From a bacterium (GTDB taxonomy: Bacteria; Patescibacteriota; Minisyncoccia; Minisyncoccales; GCA-002788555), in NCBI GenBank assembly GCA_021158595.1, contig JAGGUF010000059.1, forward strand, positions 1 through 27,595: DNA of 27,595 nt, in the 5' to 3' direction. Positions 13,445 to 20,305 of this stretch are shown here, piece after piece; positions within the stretch are counted from its first letter, which is position 1; every line of letters begins with the position of its first letter. Both the position numbers and the translations under genes were made by a program. Below the pieces are notes generated by a model. The model saw nothing but the letters and a program-made list of their open reading frames with translations, did not search any database and had not been told where the DNA came from.

Positions 13445-13543
13445 TGTAATTACTAACCACTTTGGTAACGCTCTGATATTCTCCCTCCCCCTCCTTAATC
13501 CTCCCCCTCCCAGAGGGAGGGGGAGGATATAGGTGGAGGAGGG
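13445..13543. mobile_element. Repeat R2, inverted partner of R1's right half
   Basis: 99 bp that match the reverse complement of 10714-10812 at about 89 positions, including 36 identical bases from TGTAATTACTAACCAC onward. It has the same 12-bp C/G palindrome (13500-13511 with 13515-13526, loop AGA). The bases flanking the palindrome are swapped relative to the arm: CCTCCTTA precedes it here, while in R1 (read the same way) CCACCTAT does. So the core appears to be flipped. No second arm follows, so R2 is a half element. Confidence 0.7.
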
Positions 13544-13590
13544 AAACTCTTCCTTATACTCCTCTACTGAGGATAAAGCATATCTATTTT

Positions 13591-13613
13591 ATTTTGTCAA
13601 GATTGGACAAAAT
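13591..13613. promoter_or_regulatory. Operator-like inverted repeat at the orf57 promoter
   Basis: ATTTTGTC and GACAAAAT are separated by 7 nt and overlap the candidate -35 box. The half-site GACAAAAT also occurs in the palindrome at 12089. The binding protein is unknown. Confidence 0.5.
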
Positions 13614-13631
13614 TCAATGGTATGCTATGAT
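13603..13631 (+). promoter_or_regulatory. Candidate orf57 promoter
   Basis: TTGGAC (13603-13608), a 17-nt spacer and TATGAT (13626-13631). The predicted start is about 13638, at the first base of the GGAGG ribosome site, so the leader would be only about 14 nt. Confidence 0.55.
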
Positions 13632-13651
13632 ATTTTCGGAGGTGAAGAAAG

Positions 13652-13825
13652 GTGTCTTTGATAAGAATAGTAGGATACGTTTTTGTAGGAGCCGGAGTGT
13701 CATTTCTTACAACTGGGCTCACAGTGATTGCTCTCATAAACTCAGAGAGGAGTGGTATAGGGGGTGTAATAATAGGTTGTCTCTTGATGGCAATCGGAGC
13801 CGGGTTTTGTGCAACAGAAGAATAA
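13652..13825 (+). CDS. Small two-span membrane protein (orf57), GTG start
   Basis: 57 residues beginning MSLIRIVGYVFVGAGV and ending GFCATEE. Two hydrophobic segments (about 3-29 and 36-53), rich in Gly, Val and Ile, are joined by a short polar turn, NSERSG, which gives a helical hairpin. The GTG start is chosen because GGAGG lies exactly 9 nt before it; no ATG in this frame would keep the first span. The unit is complete: promoter, operator-like inverted repeat, ribosome site, gene and terminator. No family is recognised. It might be a small membrane regulator, a toxin-like hairpin or a phage-type protein; none of these can be shown. An overlapping 83-codon frame on the same strand and an 80-codon frame on the other are less plausible. 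Confidence 0.65.
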   Translation: MSLIRIVGYVFVGAGVSFLTTGLTVIALINSERSGIGGVIIGCLLMAIGAGFCATEE

Positions 13826-13860
13826 CAGAGGAATGCCAACCCTAAGAGAAAAATGTTAAT

Positions 13861-13889
13861 GGCGGAGCCTCGTGCTACCGCCTTTTTTT
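13861..13889 (+). terminator. orf57 terminator
   Basis: GGCGG and CCGCC (with an inner AGC/GCT pairing) are followed by seven T. A textbook intrinsic terminator 35 nt past the orf57 stop, which strengthens the case that orf57 is real. Confidence 0.88.
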
Positions 13890-13892
13890 AAT

Positions 13893-13904
13893 TGTAATTG
13901 CTAA
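13893..13904. repeat. Remnant of the TGTAATTGCTAA repeat arm
   Basis: TGTAATTGCTAA matches the first 12 bases of the arm at 16922 and is followed by AAAAC instead of CCA. It lies directly after the orf57 terminator. With R2 it puts arm sequences in the same orientation on both sides of orf57. Confidence 0.35.
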
Positions 13905-13938
13905 AAACAATATTCTCACAACTTCTTATATAGAAAAC

Positions 13939-15207
13939 TCAATATCGGGTCTTTATTATATTCTCAAACCTCGGGAAGAAATCTGTTCTATTTTTGATAT
14001 TCTGCATTACCACTGCATTGGGACCAATATTACAATCCGAGCCAATAAGAACTCCTGGCATTAAATTGACTTTTGAACCAATATGAGTATGCTCTCCCAC
14101 AATTGCCCCTAATGAAGTTAATCCGGTATCAATCTTCTTCCCTTTAACCTCAGATTTTATTCTTCCTCGATCTAATCTTATATTTGAGGTCACTACATCT
14201 GCCCCTACCCGAGACCCTGAATTAAAAATTGAATCTCCTACAAAACCAGAATGAAGATGAACATCCTCTTCTAAAATAGTTCGGGTCATCTCGAGGTTTG
14301 CTCCCAAAAGAGAGTTCGATTCAATATTAGAATAGTCTCGCAAAAGAACATTGTTGCCTACAATACTATTATCTCCAATATAACAAGGTCCCTTTATAAC
14401 TGCATTTTCAAAGATCCTAACATTTTTCCCAATATAGACTCTGCCTTGAATAGTAGCATTTGAGGCAATCTTAGCACTTTCTGAAATTTTTGACTTTAAA
14501 CCCCTATCAAATAAATACCTTACTACTTCAAATAGATGCCAGGGATATTTTAATGATGGAGTATCTTTTTCACTTTTTTTAAGAATCACTATCTTTACAT
14601 TATTTTTTTTCATATAAACAGAAAGGGCATCTTCAAAATCATACATATGCTTTTTCACCTTTCTATAAATCTTAAAAAAACTCGGTTCTAATAAATAAAC
14701 CCCTACTACCTTTATATCAGATGGCTCTCTTCCCTTCTTTGGTTTCTCTACAATCTCCAAAATTCTTTTTCCCTTCAATTTTGCCATTCCATAAAGTTGG
14801 GGATTAGTAGTCTTTTGACCTACAAGGGCAGATTTAGTCTTCAAATTATAAGCCTGAATTAACAACATCTTAATAATCTCCTCGGCATCAATTCTTTCCG
14901 CATTCAAAACCAAAAATTGTTCTTTTAATAAATCCTTTGCCTGCCAAAGAGCATTTCCCATTCCTTCTGGCTCTCTCTGAATTACATATTTTATTTTTAG
15001 ACGAGAAAACCTGTAGTTTTCTAAACCTTTTTCTATATCCTTATTTGGCCCCTCAATAATTACCACCTCCCTTATCCCTGCTCTTCTTAAGCCTTCAATG
15101 GTATAAAAAATTAAAGGCTTTCCCATTATCTTTAAAAGGGACTTATGAACTGAATTAAGAGGCCAGAATCTACTTGAGGCTCCGGCTGCCAAAATTACTG
15201 CTTTCAT
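13939..15207 (-). CDS. GlmU-like sugar-1-phosphate nucleotidyltransferase with left-handed beta-helix
   Basis: 422 residues. The N-terminal nucleotidyltransferase domain (about 1-225) starts MKAVILAAGASSRFWPLN, with the conserved Lys in HKSLLKIMGKPLI, and has EPEGMGNALWQA and the metal-site region LVLNAERIDAEE. In the last, Glu stands where NGD or NAD with Asp is usual. A hexapeptide-repeat beta-helix follows (about 235-410), with imperfect IGxxV/IxxNA turns. It would activate a sugar-1-phosphate with an NTP; the C-terminal helix may trimerise the enzyme or carry an acyltransferase activity, as in GlmU. The sugar is unknown, and candidates include glucose-1-P or N-acetyl sugars. It has its own leaderless-type promoter and no Shine-Dalgarno. 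Confidence 0.85.
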   Translation of the reverse strand: MKAVILAAGASSRFWPLNSVHKSLLKIMGKPLIFYTIEGLRRAGIREVVIIEGPNKDIEKGLENYRFSRLKIKYVIQREPEGMGNALWQAKDLLKEQFLVLNAERIDAEEIIKMLLIQAYNLKTKSALVGQKTTNPQLYGMAKLKGKRILEIVEKPKKGREPSDIKVVGVYLLEPSFFKIYRKVKKHMYDFEDALSVYMKKNNVKIVILKKSEKDTPSLKYPWHLFEVVRYLFDRGLKSKISESAKIASNATIQGRVYIGKNVRIFENAVIKGPCYIGDNSIVGNNVLLRDYSNIESNSLLGANLEMTRTILEEDVHLHSGFVGDSIFNSGSRVGADVVTSNIRLDRGRIKSEVKGKKIDTGLTSLGAIVGEHTHIGSKVNLMPGVLIGSDCNIGPNAVVMQNIKNRTDFFPRFENIIKTRY

Positions 15208-15215
15208 AATTTTTT

Positions 15216-15244
15216 ATTTTACTATCACTTTACTGAAAACTCAA
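15216..15244 (-). promoter_or_regulatory. Nucleotidyltransferase gene promoter (near-leaderless)
   Basis: On the minus strand: TTGAGT (15239-15244), a 17-nt spacer and TAAAAT (15216-15221). The ATG begins 8 nt past the -10 box, so the leader is 0-2 nt. Confidence 0.65.
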
Positions 15245-15266
15245 CAATATAAATGTTAATACCCTT

Positions 15267-16898
15267 CTACTGAACTCTCCATATCTTAAATACTACATCT
15301 TTTTTATTTCTGGCTTTTGGAGAATAATACTGGGTTAATTTTTTGGTTTTCTCAAGAATCTCTTTAGAAATTTTGCCTTTTGGATAACTTCTAATTAAAC
15401 TCAAGGGACCAGGATAATTTCTCATCTCTATGAGAACATCTCCCCTTTGGGATAACCTTTTAATTTTTTTATTTTCTTTCTCATTTCTTCCTACAATAAT
15501 TTTTGTCCACTTGGCTTGGCTTGCCTTTCTTTGCTTAATTTTCTGCTTATTCTGGAATCTCTCCCAAAAATGCCTTCCTACTTTTAAAAGTTGAATGTCA
15601 TTTTCTTGAAATTGAGGATAAATTTTAAGTAATTCCTTAAGCCGTTTTGAAAATTCTAAATCAGTTAAAAGACATCCTCCACCTGGAGAAGGATATGTTT
15701 TAATCTTATATTCTTTAGCCATTTCAATTTGTCTTTTTCTTGCCTTTCCAGAAATATCTAATAGTCTTGTTCTATCCACCCATCTCAGTCTTTCTGGAAT
15801 GGTAGGCTCTAAAAGTTTAGCAGACAAGGGTCTTAATAAATAACCCTTCAGAGAGGATTCCTCTTCTATCAGTTTTAAACTCTTCTTGTTCTGAGACATA
15901 GGTCTCTCACCTAAAACCTCTCCAGTAGAGACAAAATCAAAACCATGCTTTCTGGCAAATTCCTTTGCTCTTTTTAACATCAAAATATGGCAATCAATAC
16001 AGGGATTGGCTCCCTTTCCATAACCATACTTCGGTTTCTTTACTATTGCCAAATGCTCTTGAGAAAAATCAATAATCTTAATAGGAAGACCGATCTCTTT
16101 TGCTGAAATCTTAGCCTGTTCAGCATCAAAAAAATAACTTTTAAAGGTTATTCCTTCCACTTTTATATTCTGTTCCATTAAAATCTTTGCTGCTAAAATA
16201 GAGTCTAAGCCCCCAGAAAAGAGCAAAAGAGTTTTTGGCTTTTTCTGAATTTTTTTTAGAATCTCGGAAAATTCCTTTAGATTTTTTATTGAAAAGTCAA
16301 TCCTTTTATCTGTTAATAGATCTTTGTATTTCCCCTCTCCTCGGTTTATCCTAACAGTAATCACATAAGGGTAATTTTTTTTAATTTCCAATAAGGCATT
16401 AGGATTGTCTTCAATTACCACTATCTTCTCATGTTTTTTAAAAATTTTCTTAAATGGTTTTGTCTTGTTAATATCTTTAGTAATAATTATCTTTTTGAAA
16501 TATTTTTCAATCTTTGAGGAGGAAATTTTTACTCTCTGAAATCTTTCCTCTCCATAAGAAAGCAGAATTAAATTAATCTTATTTTCCCATCTTTTCAAAA
16601 ACCAAATTACCTCTTTATAAAGAAATCTTGGTGCCTCTTTTAAAACCCTTTTGAAACAAACCTGAAGGTCTTTAATTTTAATTTTAGGCTTTGCTTTATG
16701 GATCAATCTAAATTGTCTTTTCGGTTTATAGTCCCTCCCTTTTCCCTTGGACTCCTCAAAAGACTTGTTAAATAACTCTTCCTCTACCCCTAATCTTTTA
16801 AAATTCTCCTTTAGAACACGATAAAAACTTTTACTTGAAAATAATGTATGGTCAAAATCAAAAACTGCAGTTATTGTTCTGGACTTTTGAAAATTCAT
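15267..16898 (-). CDS. HAD hydrolase fused to a ThiI/MnmA-like PP-loop ATPase
   Basis: 543 residues from the ATG at 16898. The HAD phosphatase-like domain (about 8-215) has the DxD motif VFDFDHTLF (D14, D16), LLSYGEE (motif II), a Lys near 147 (motif III) and VVIEDNPNA (motif IV). A PP-loop domain (about 220-420) follows, with SGGLDS (228-233), the CIDCH pair (C300, C303) and PGGGCLLTD (C409). That pattern is typical of ATP-dependent tRNA sulfur-transfer enzymes related to ThiI and MnmA. A basic C-terminal extension (about 430-543) may bind RNA. The PP-loop half probably adenylates a substrate for thiolation. An ATG 13 codons earlier is rejected because those codons come from the repeat arm R3. 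The fusion is unusual; the substrate is unknown. Confidence 0.8.
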   Translation of the reverse strand: MNFQKSRTITAVFDFDHTLFSSKSFYRVLKENFKRLGVEEELFNKSFEESKGKGRDYKPKRQFRLIHKAKPKIKIKDLQVCFKRVLKEAPRFLYKEVIWFLKRWENKINLILLSYGEERFQRVKISSSKIEKYFKKIIITKDINKTKPFKKIFKKHEKIVVIEDNPNALLEIKKNYPYVITVRINRGEGKYKDLLTDKRIDFSIKNLKEFSEILKKIQKKPKTLLLFSGGLDSILAAKILMEQNIKVEGITFKSYFFDAEQAKISAKEIGLPIKIIDFSQEHLAIVKKPKYGYGKGANPCIDCHILMLKRAKEFARKHGFDFVSTGEVLGERPMSQNKKSLKLIEEESSLKGYLLRPLSAKLLEPTIPERLRWVDRTRLLDISGKARKRQIEMAKEYKIKTYPSPGGGCLLTDLEFSKRLKELLKIYPQFQENDIQLLKVGRHFWERFQNKQKIKQRKASQAKWTKIIVGRNEKENKKIKRLSQRGDVLIEMRNYPGPLSLIRSYPKGKISKEILEKTKKLTQYYSPKARNKKDVVFKIWRVQ

Positions 16899-16921
16899 AG
16901 TGTCATTGAAGGTTTTTAAAT

Positions 16922-17173
16922 TGTAATTGCTAACCAATTTGGTAACGGTTGATTGTTATTATCTCCCACCCCCACCTATATCCTCCCCCTCCCAGAGGGA
17001 GGGGAGGATTTGGAGAGAAATCCCTCATTTACTAATGCTTCTTCTTATGGAAATCTCTCTGCAAGAGGGGGAAGATTTGGAGAGGAGTCCCTCCCTATCC
17101 TCTCCCTCCCTTTGGAGGGGGAGGAAAAAGGTGGGGAGGGTCTATTTTTTATTTCGTTACTGAATTGATTGGA
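16922..17173. mobile_element. Composite MITE-like repeat R3
   Basis: It begins with the arm TGTAATTGCTAACCAATTTG and ends near 17155-17172 with a degenerate inverse arm (13 of 18 positions match R1's right end). The interior has two C/G palindromes: 16982-17007 with loop AGA, and 17099-17124 centred on TTT. Between them GGATTTGGAGAG and a near-copy of it flank AT-rich filler, as if two cores had been joined. It fills the 317-bp gap between the fusion gene and the flippase-like gene. Overlapping frames rich in Pro and Ser across it are products of the repeat, not genes. Confidence 0.6.
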
Positions 17174-17215
17174 TCGCACAGATAAATTATTACAAGAAAA
17201 GATGATAACAAAGAT

Positions 17216-18208
17216 TTAGGTTTTATTCTTTATCTTGCCTACCCATTTCGTTCCAAGTCTAAAAAGCATCAAGATTCCTAATATGGCTACCAAGACATCA
17301 ACTGCTCGAAGAATCATCGTAAAGGCAATTGCCTTTTCTCCGGGAAGCCCCAAAAGAGAGAAAGAAAAAATCTGCAATGCCTCATGACTTCCAAGAGCGG
17401 CTGGCAGAGGAAAAAGATAGGAGAGATTTGTAAAAGCCATTACAGAAAGAGTTACTATTCCATTTACTCTTATCCCTAAAAACCAAAGAATTGCCCATGA
17501 CCTTAACCAATTAACAACTCCTTTTAGAAAACTTAATAAAAGAACCTTCCACATATTTTTGTTTGATGTTTTAAAAAAATCAAACATTTCTTTCTCATAA
17601 TAAGAGATTTCATTGGTGGCTTTCTCGTTAATGAAACCTTTAAGAGGTTTTTCAAATAGTTTAATAATGCTCTGCTTCTTAAAGGCTCTCACATAAAAAA
17701 GGAGAAGGGCAATAGCAGGGAATAGGATAATTAAAAAGATAGTCCAAAACCTTGAGGGAACAGTAAAGGTTTTCAAAATAAAAAATATTATCCCTGATAT
17801 TACAATCAAAAAAAAGATACTTACCTCAAAAATCTTATCAATAAAAACAGAGATAACGCCCACCTTCCAAGGAAGAGAAAAATTTTTCTTAAGATAATAA
17901 ATCTTTGTCCCCTCTCCTCCAAAAATGGCAAAAGGGGTAAAATAACTTATTCCGAAACCAGCCAGCCATAAGGGAATCAGATCCTTTGGAGAAATATTCT
18001 CCTTCTCATACTGAAGAATGATCTTCCATCGCCAAATACCAATTAAAACAAAAAAAAGAGTTAGAATTGAAACCAAAAAGATTCCTAAAGAAGGAAAAGA
18101 TAAAAACTCCTCCCAGATCTCTCTCATTCCAATCTTTTCAAAAACAAAATAAATTAAGATGCCAGAAATAAAGATAGTAATAAGAAAATAAATCACACTT
18201 TTTCTCAT
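17216..18208 (-). CDS. Flippase-like integral membrane protein (UPF0104 / LPG-synthase TM family)
   Basis: 330 residues with about eight hydrophobic spans and short polar turns. WLAGFGISYFTPFAIFGGEG (about 83-102) is the family's re-entrant-type signature, and FPLPAALGSHEA near 272 is its second conserved loop. The family is the membrane part of lysyl-phosphatidylglycerol synthase (MprF) without the synthase domain, and such proteins are thought to move lipids or lipid-linked sugars across the membrane. It starts 8 nt after the PadR stop, so it is in one operon with that regulator, and is divergent from the inositol-lipid genes. A role in moving the lipid made next door is attractive but inferred. 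Confidence 0.85.
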   Translation of the reverse strand: MRKSVIYFLITIFISGILIYFVFEKIGMREIWEEFLSFPSLGIFLVSILTLFFVLIGIWRWKIILQYEKENISPKDLIPLWLAGFGISYFTPFAIFGGEGTKIYYLKKNFSLPWKVGVISVFIDKIFEVSIFFLIVISGIIFFILKTFTVPSRFWTIFLIILFPAIALLLFYVRAFKKQSIIKLFEKPLKGFINEKATNEISYYEKEMFDFFKTSNKNMWKVLLLSFLKGVVNWLRSWAILWFLGIRVNGIVTLSVMAFTNLSYLFPLPAALGSHEALQIFSFSLLGLPGEKAIAFTMILRAVDVLVAILGILMLFRLGTKWVGKIKNKT

Positions 18209-18216
18209 ATAAAAAG

Positions 18217-18522
18217 TTATTGGGTTAATATACCTAATATTTCTTTATAAAATCTTTTTGCCTTCTCAAGTTCTTCTCTGCCTTTCTTTGTTATCCTGTA
18301 AATCCTTTTTCGATTTCTAATTTCGCTTTGAACAAGATTCTTGCTTTCTAACCTATAGAGTACTCGGTAAGGAGTAATTTTACCGGGTTTAAAACCAAAT
18401 CTCTTTTCAATTATTTTTGGAATTTGATAACCATAAAGTTCTTTCTTTCTTAAAAGAGATAAGATATAAATCCAGAGATTTCCTTTAGTATTTAATTGAA
18501 CCAACCGCTCAAATGGAAGCAT
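18217..18522 (-). CDS. PadR-family transcriptional regulator
   Basis: 101 residues from the ATG at 18522 (MLPFERLVQL). The winged-helix core is clear: LWIYILSLLRKKELYGYQIPKIIEKRFGF (about 16-44), then the recognition region KITPYRVLYRLESKNLV and the wing RIYRITKKGREELEK. A longer frame adds 18 residues back to 18576 but would read through the palindromic operator and the divergent start, so the shorter form is chosen; AAGG lies just before its ATG. PadR proteins are dimeric repressors, often of membrane or stress genes. The operator beside it suggests it represses the inositol-phosphate synthase gene and itself. The ligand is unknown. Confidence 0.88.
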   Translation of the reverse strand: MLPFERLVQLNTKGNLWIYILSLLRKKELYGYQIPKIIEKRFGFKPGKITPYRVLYRLESKNLVQSEIRNRKRIYRITKKGREELEKAKRFYKEILGILTQ

Positions 18523-18528
18523 AGGGCC

Positions 18529-18556
18529 TTGACAAACTATTTTATATGTATAAAAT
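18529..18556 (+). promoter_or_regulatory. ino1 promoter (leaderless), inside the operator
   Basis: TTGACA (18529-18534), a 16-nt spacer and TAAAAT (18551-18556). The ATG at 18564 lies 7 nt past the -10 box, so the mRNA starts at the first codon. The palindrome runs from the last base of the -35 to 5 nt past the -10, so a bound repressor would block RNA polymerase directly. Confidence 0.75.
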
Positions 18557-18561
18557 AGTTT
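18534..18561. promoter_or_regulatory. Perfect PadR-type operator between divergent genes
   Basis: The 13-nt arms AAACTATTTTATA and TATAAAATAGTTT are exact complements around TG. It occupies the 41-bp gap between padR and ino1 and covers the promoter spacer and -10 box of ino1. By position it should also control the padR-flippase operon. Binding by this PadR is inferred. Confidence 0.75.
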
Positions 18562-18563
18562 AT

Positions 18564-19667
18564 ATGGGTAAAACAATAAAAATTGCTATTGCCGGAGTAG
18601 GAAATTGTGCCAGTTCTCTAATTCAGGGTATTTACTATTATAGAAAGATCACAAACAATGATGAGTTGGTCCCCGGCTTAATCCATAATGTTTTAGGTCC
18701 TTATAAAATTTCTGATATAGAAATTGTTTCTGCTTTTGACATTGATAAAAGAAAGGTAGGAAAGGATATTTCAGAAGCAATATTTGCTCTTCCCAACTGC
18801 ACAAAAGTATTCTGTAAAAATATACCAAAAATGAAAACAAAAGTAAAAATGGGACCGGTTTTGGATGGGGTTCCTTCTCATTTAAAGAAATATCCTGAAG
18901 ATAAAAGATTTGTTGTCTCTAAAGAAAAACCAGTAGATGTAGCAGAAGAATTAAAAAAGTCAGGAGCAGAGATTTTAATAAACTATATGCCTGTGGGCTC
19001 TCAAAGGGCTACAGAATTTTATGCCAAAGCAGCACTTAAGGCAGGGTGTGCTTTTATTAACTGTATGCCTGTTTTTATCTGTTCTGAGAAAAAATGGATA
19101 AAAAGGTTCGAAAGAGCAAATCTACCCTGTGCCGGGGATGATATTAAATCCCAGGTAGGAGCCACCATTGTCCATCGTACCCTCACTCATCTGTTTTCTC
19201 AAAGAGGCGTTAAAATTGAGAAAAGTTATCAGTTAAATGTGGGAGGAAACACTGATTTTTTAGTAATGCTCTCCCAAAATAGGTTAAAATCAAAGAGAAT
19301 TTCAAAAACTGAAAGTGTTGAATCGCAACTTCCCAGACGTCTAAGTTATGACAACTTACATATTGGTCCTTCTGACTACGTTCCCTTTTTGAAAGATAAT
19401 AAACTCTGTTTTATTAGAATTGAAGGAAGAAAATTTGGCAATGTGCCGGTAGAATTAGAATTACGACTCTCGGTTGAGGATTCGCCAAATTCAGCCGGTT
19501 GTGTTATAGATCTTATAAGACTGGTAAAAATTGCTTTAGATAGAAAAATTGGAGGTGTTTTAACTTCTGCCTCTGCGTATTTTATGAAACATCCCCTTCA
19601 GCAATTTACAGATGAAAAAGCCAGAGAGATGGTTGAAGAATTTATAGAAGGAAAAAGAGAAAGATAA
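18564..19667 (+). CDS. ino1: Myo-inositol-1-phosphate synthase
   Basis: 367 residues, the compact bacterial/archaeal form. The NAD-binding start IKIAIAGVGNCASSLIQG, the substrate/NAD segment CAGDDIKSQVGATIVHR (about 189-205), LNVGGNTDFLVM near 225 and the C-terminal DLIRLVKIALDRKIGGVL are all family hallmarks. It converts glucose-6-phosphate to inositol-1-phosphate. The ATG at 18564 is favoured over one at 18546 because the latter lies within the operator and the -10 box is just upstream. It is followed 14 nt later by a CDP-alcohol phosphatidyltransferase, which together implies inositol phospholipid or di-inositol phosphate synthesis. Expression is probably under PadR control. Confidence 0.95.
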   Translation: MGKTIKIAIAGVGNCASSLIQGIYYYRKITNNDELVPGLIHNVLGPYKISDIEIVSAFDIDKRKVGKDISEAIFALPNCTKVFCKNIPKMKTKVKMGPVLDGVPSHLKKYPEDKRFVVSKEKPVDVAEELKKSGAEILINYMPVGSQRATEFYAKAALKAGCAFINCMPVFICSEKKWIKRFERANLPCAGDDIKSQVGATIVHRTLTHLFSQRGVKIEKSYQLNVGGNTDFLVMLSQNRLKSKRISKTESVESQLPRRLSYDNLHIGPSDYVPFLKDNKLCFIRIEGRKFGNVPVELELRLSVEDSPNSAGCVIDLIRLVKIALDRKIGGVLTSASAYFMKHPLQQFTDEKAREMVEEFIEGKRER

Positions 19668-19681
19668 CTTCTTAACTCTCA

Positions 19682-20305
19682 GTGTTTGATCCTCTGTTTA
19701 TGTTAGACCTCAAAAGGGAAATATTTAAAGGTCTTGAGAAGAAAGTTGGTTCTCTTTTTTCTCTTCTTCCTCTTACTCCCAATCAGTGGACATTGTGTTC
19801 TTTTGTTTTTGCTTTAATTACTCTATTCTTCCTGATAAAAAATAATCTAATTCTCGCTCTTTTGTTTTTTCTGGTAGCGGCATTCTTAGATTTTGTAGAT
19901 GGAGCCGTAGCCCGATTTAAAAAAGAAGCAACCAATCGGGGCGCCTATCTTGATACCATAGTAGACCGATATGTAGAAGCAATGATTTTTATTGGCTTTT
20001 TATTTCTACCTCTACCAGATATCTTATTACCCTGTAAGGTTTGGATCTTTCTTTGCTTTTTTGGATCTATTATTACTACCTATTCCAAAGCCGCAGCCAA
20101 AGAAAAAGAGTTGGCAAATAAAGAAATAAAAGGAGGAATATTGTCTCGAGGAGAAAGAATTATTTTAATTTCCCTCTCAATGTTAGTAGGAATTTTCAGT
20201 CTTACGGGAATGGCTTATCTTTTAATAATATTTGCTCTTCTCTCAAATCTTACTGCTGTTCAGAGAATAAATCTTGCTTTAAAAGGGGATAATCTTTCAT
20301 CCTAA
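19682..20305 (+). CDS. CDP-alcohol phosphatidyltransferase (probable inositol-phosphate lipid synthase)
   Basis: 207 residues from a GTG, or 201 from the ATG at 19700. The family's catalytic motif is complete: D70, D73, G74, A77, R78, G87, D91 and D95. About six membrane spans surround it. These integral enzymes move a phosphatidyl group from a CDP-lipid to an alcohol. Because it directly follows inositol-1-phosphate synthase, the acceptor is probably inositol-1-phosphate, as in the archaetidylinositol-phosphate and mycobacterial PIP synthases; glycerol-3-phosphate or another alcohol cannot be excluded. The stop codon overlaps the convergent uppP gene by 9 bp. No Shine-Dalgarno is seen. Confidence 0.88.
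   Translation: MFDPLFMLDLKREIFKGLEKKVGSLFSLLPLTPNQWTLCSFVFALITLFFLIKNNLILALLFFLVAAFLDFVDGAVARFKKEATNRGAYLDTIVDRYVEAMIFIGFLFLPLPDILLPCKVWIFLCFFGSIITTYSKAAAKEKELANKEIKGGILSRGERIILISLSMLVGIFSLTGMAYLLIIFALLSNLTAVQRINLALKGDNLSS

Noticed and set aside
13594..13845. An 83-codon plus-strand frame and an 80-codon minus-strand frame overlapping orf57.
   Set aside because: Neither has a ribosome site or plausible protein pattern; the GTG frame at 13652 has both, plus a terminator.
16899..16937. A 13-residue N-terminal extension of the HAD/PP-loop protein.
   Set aside because: Its first codons are the arm of repeat R3, which is non-coding in other copies; the HAD motif sits correctly from the ATG at 16898.
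16927..17168. Two overlapping plus-strand frames of 71-78 codons.
   Set aside because: They lie wholly in repeat R3, and the Pro/Ser/Gly-rich product mirrors the C/G-rich palindromes.
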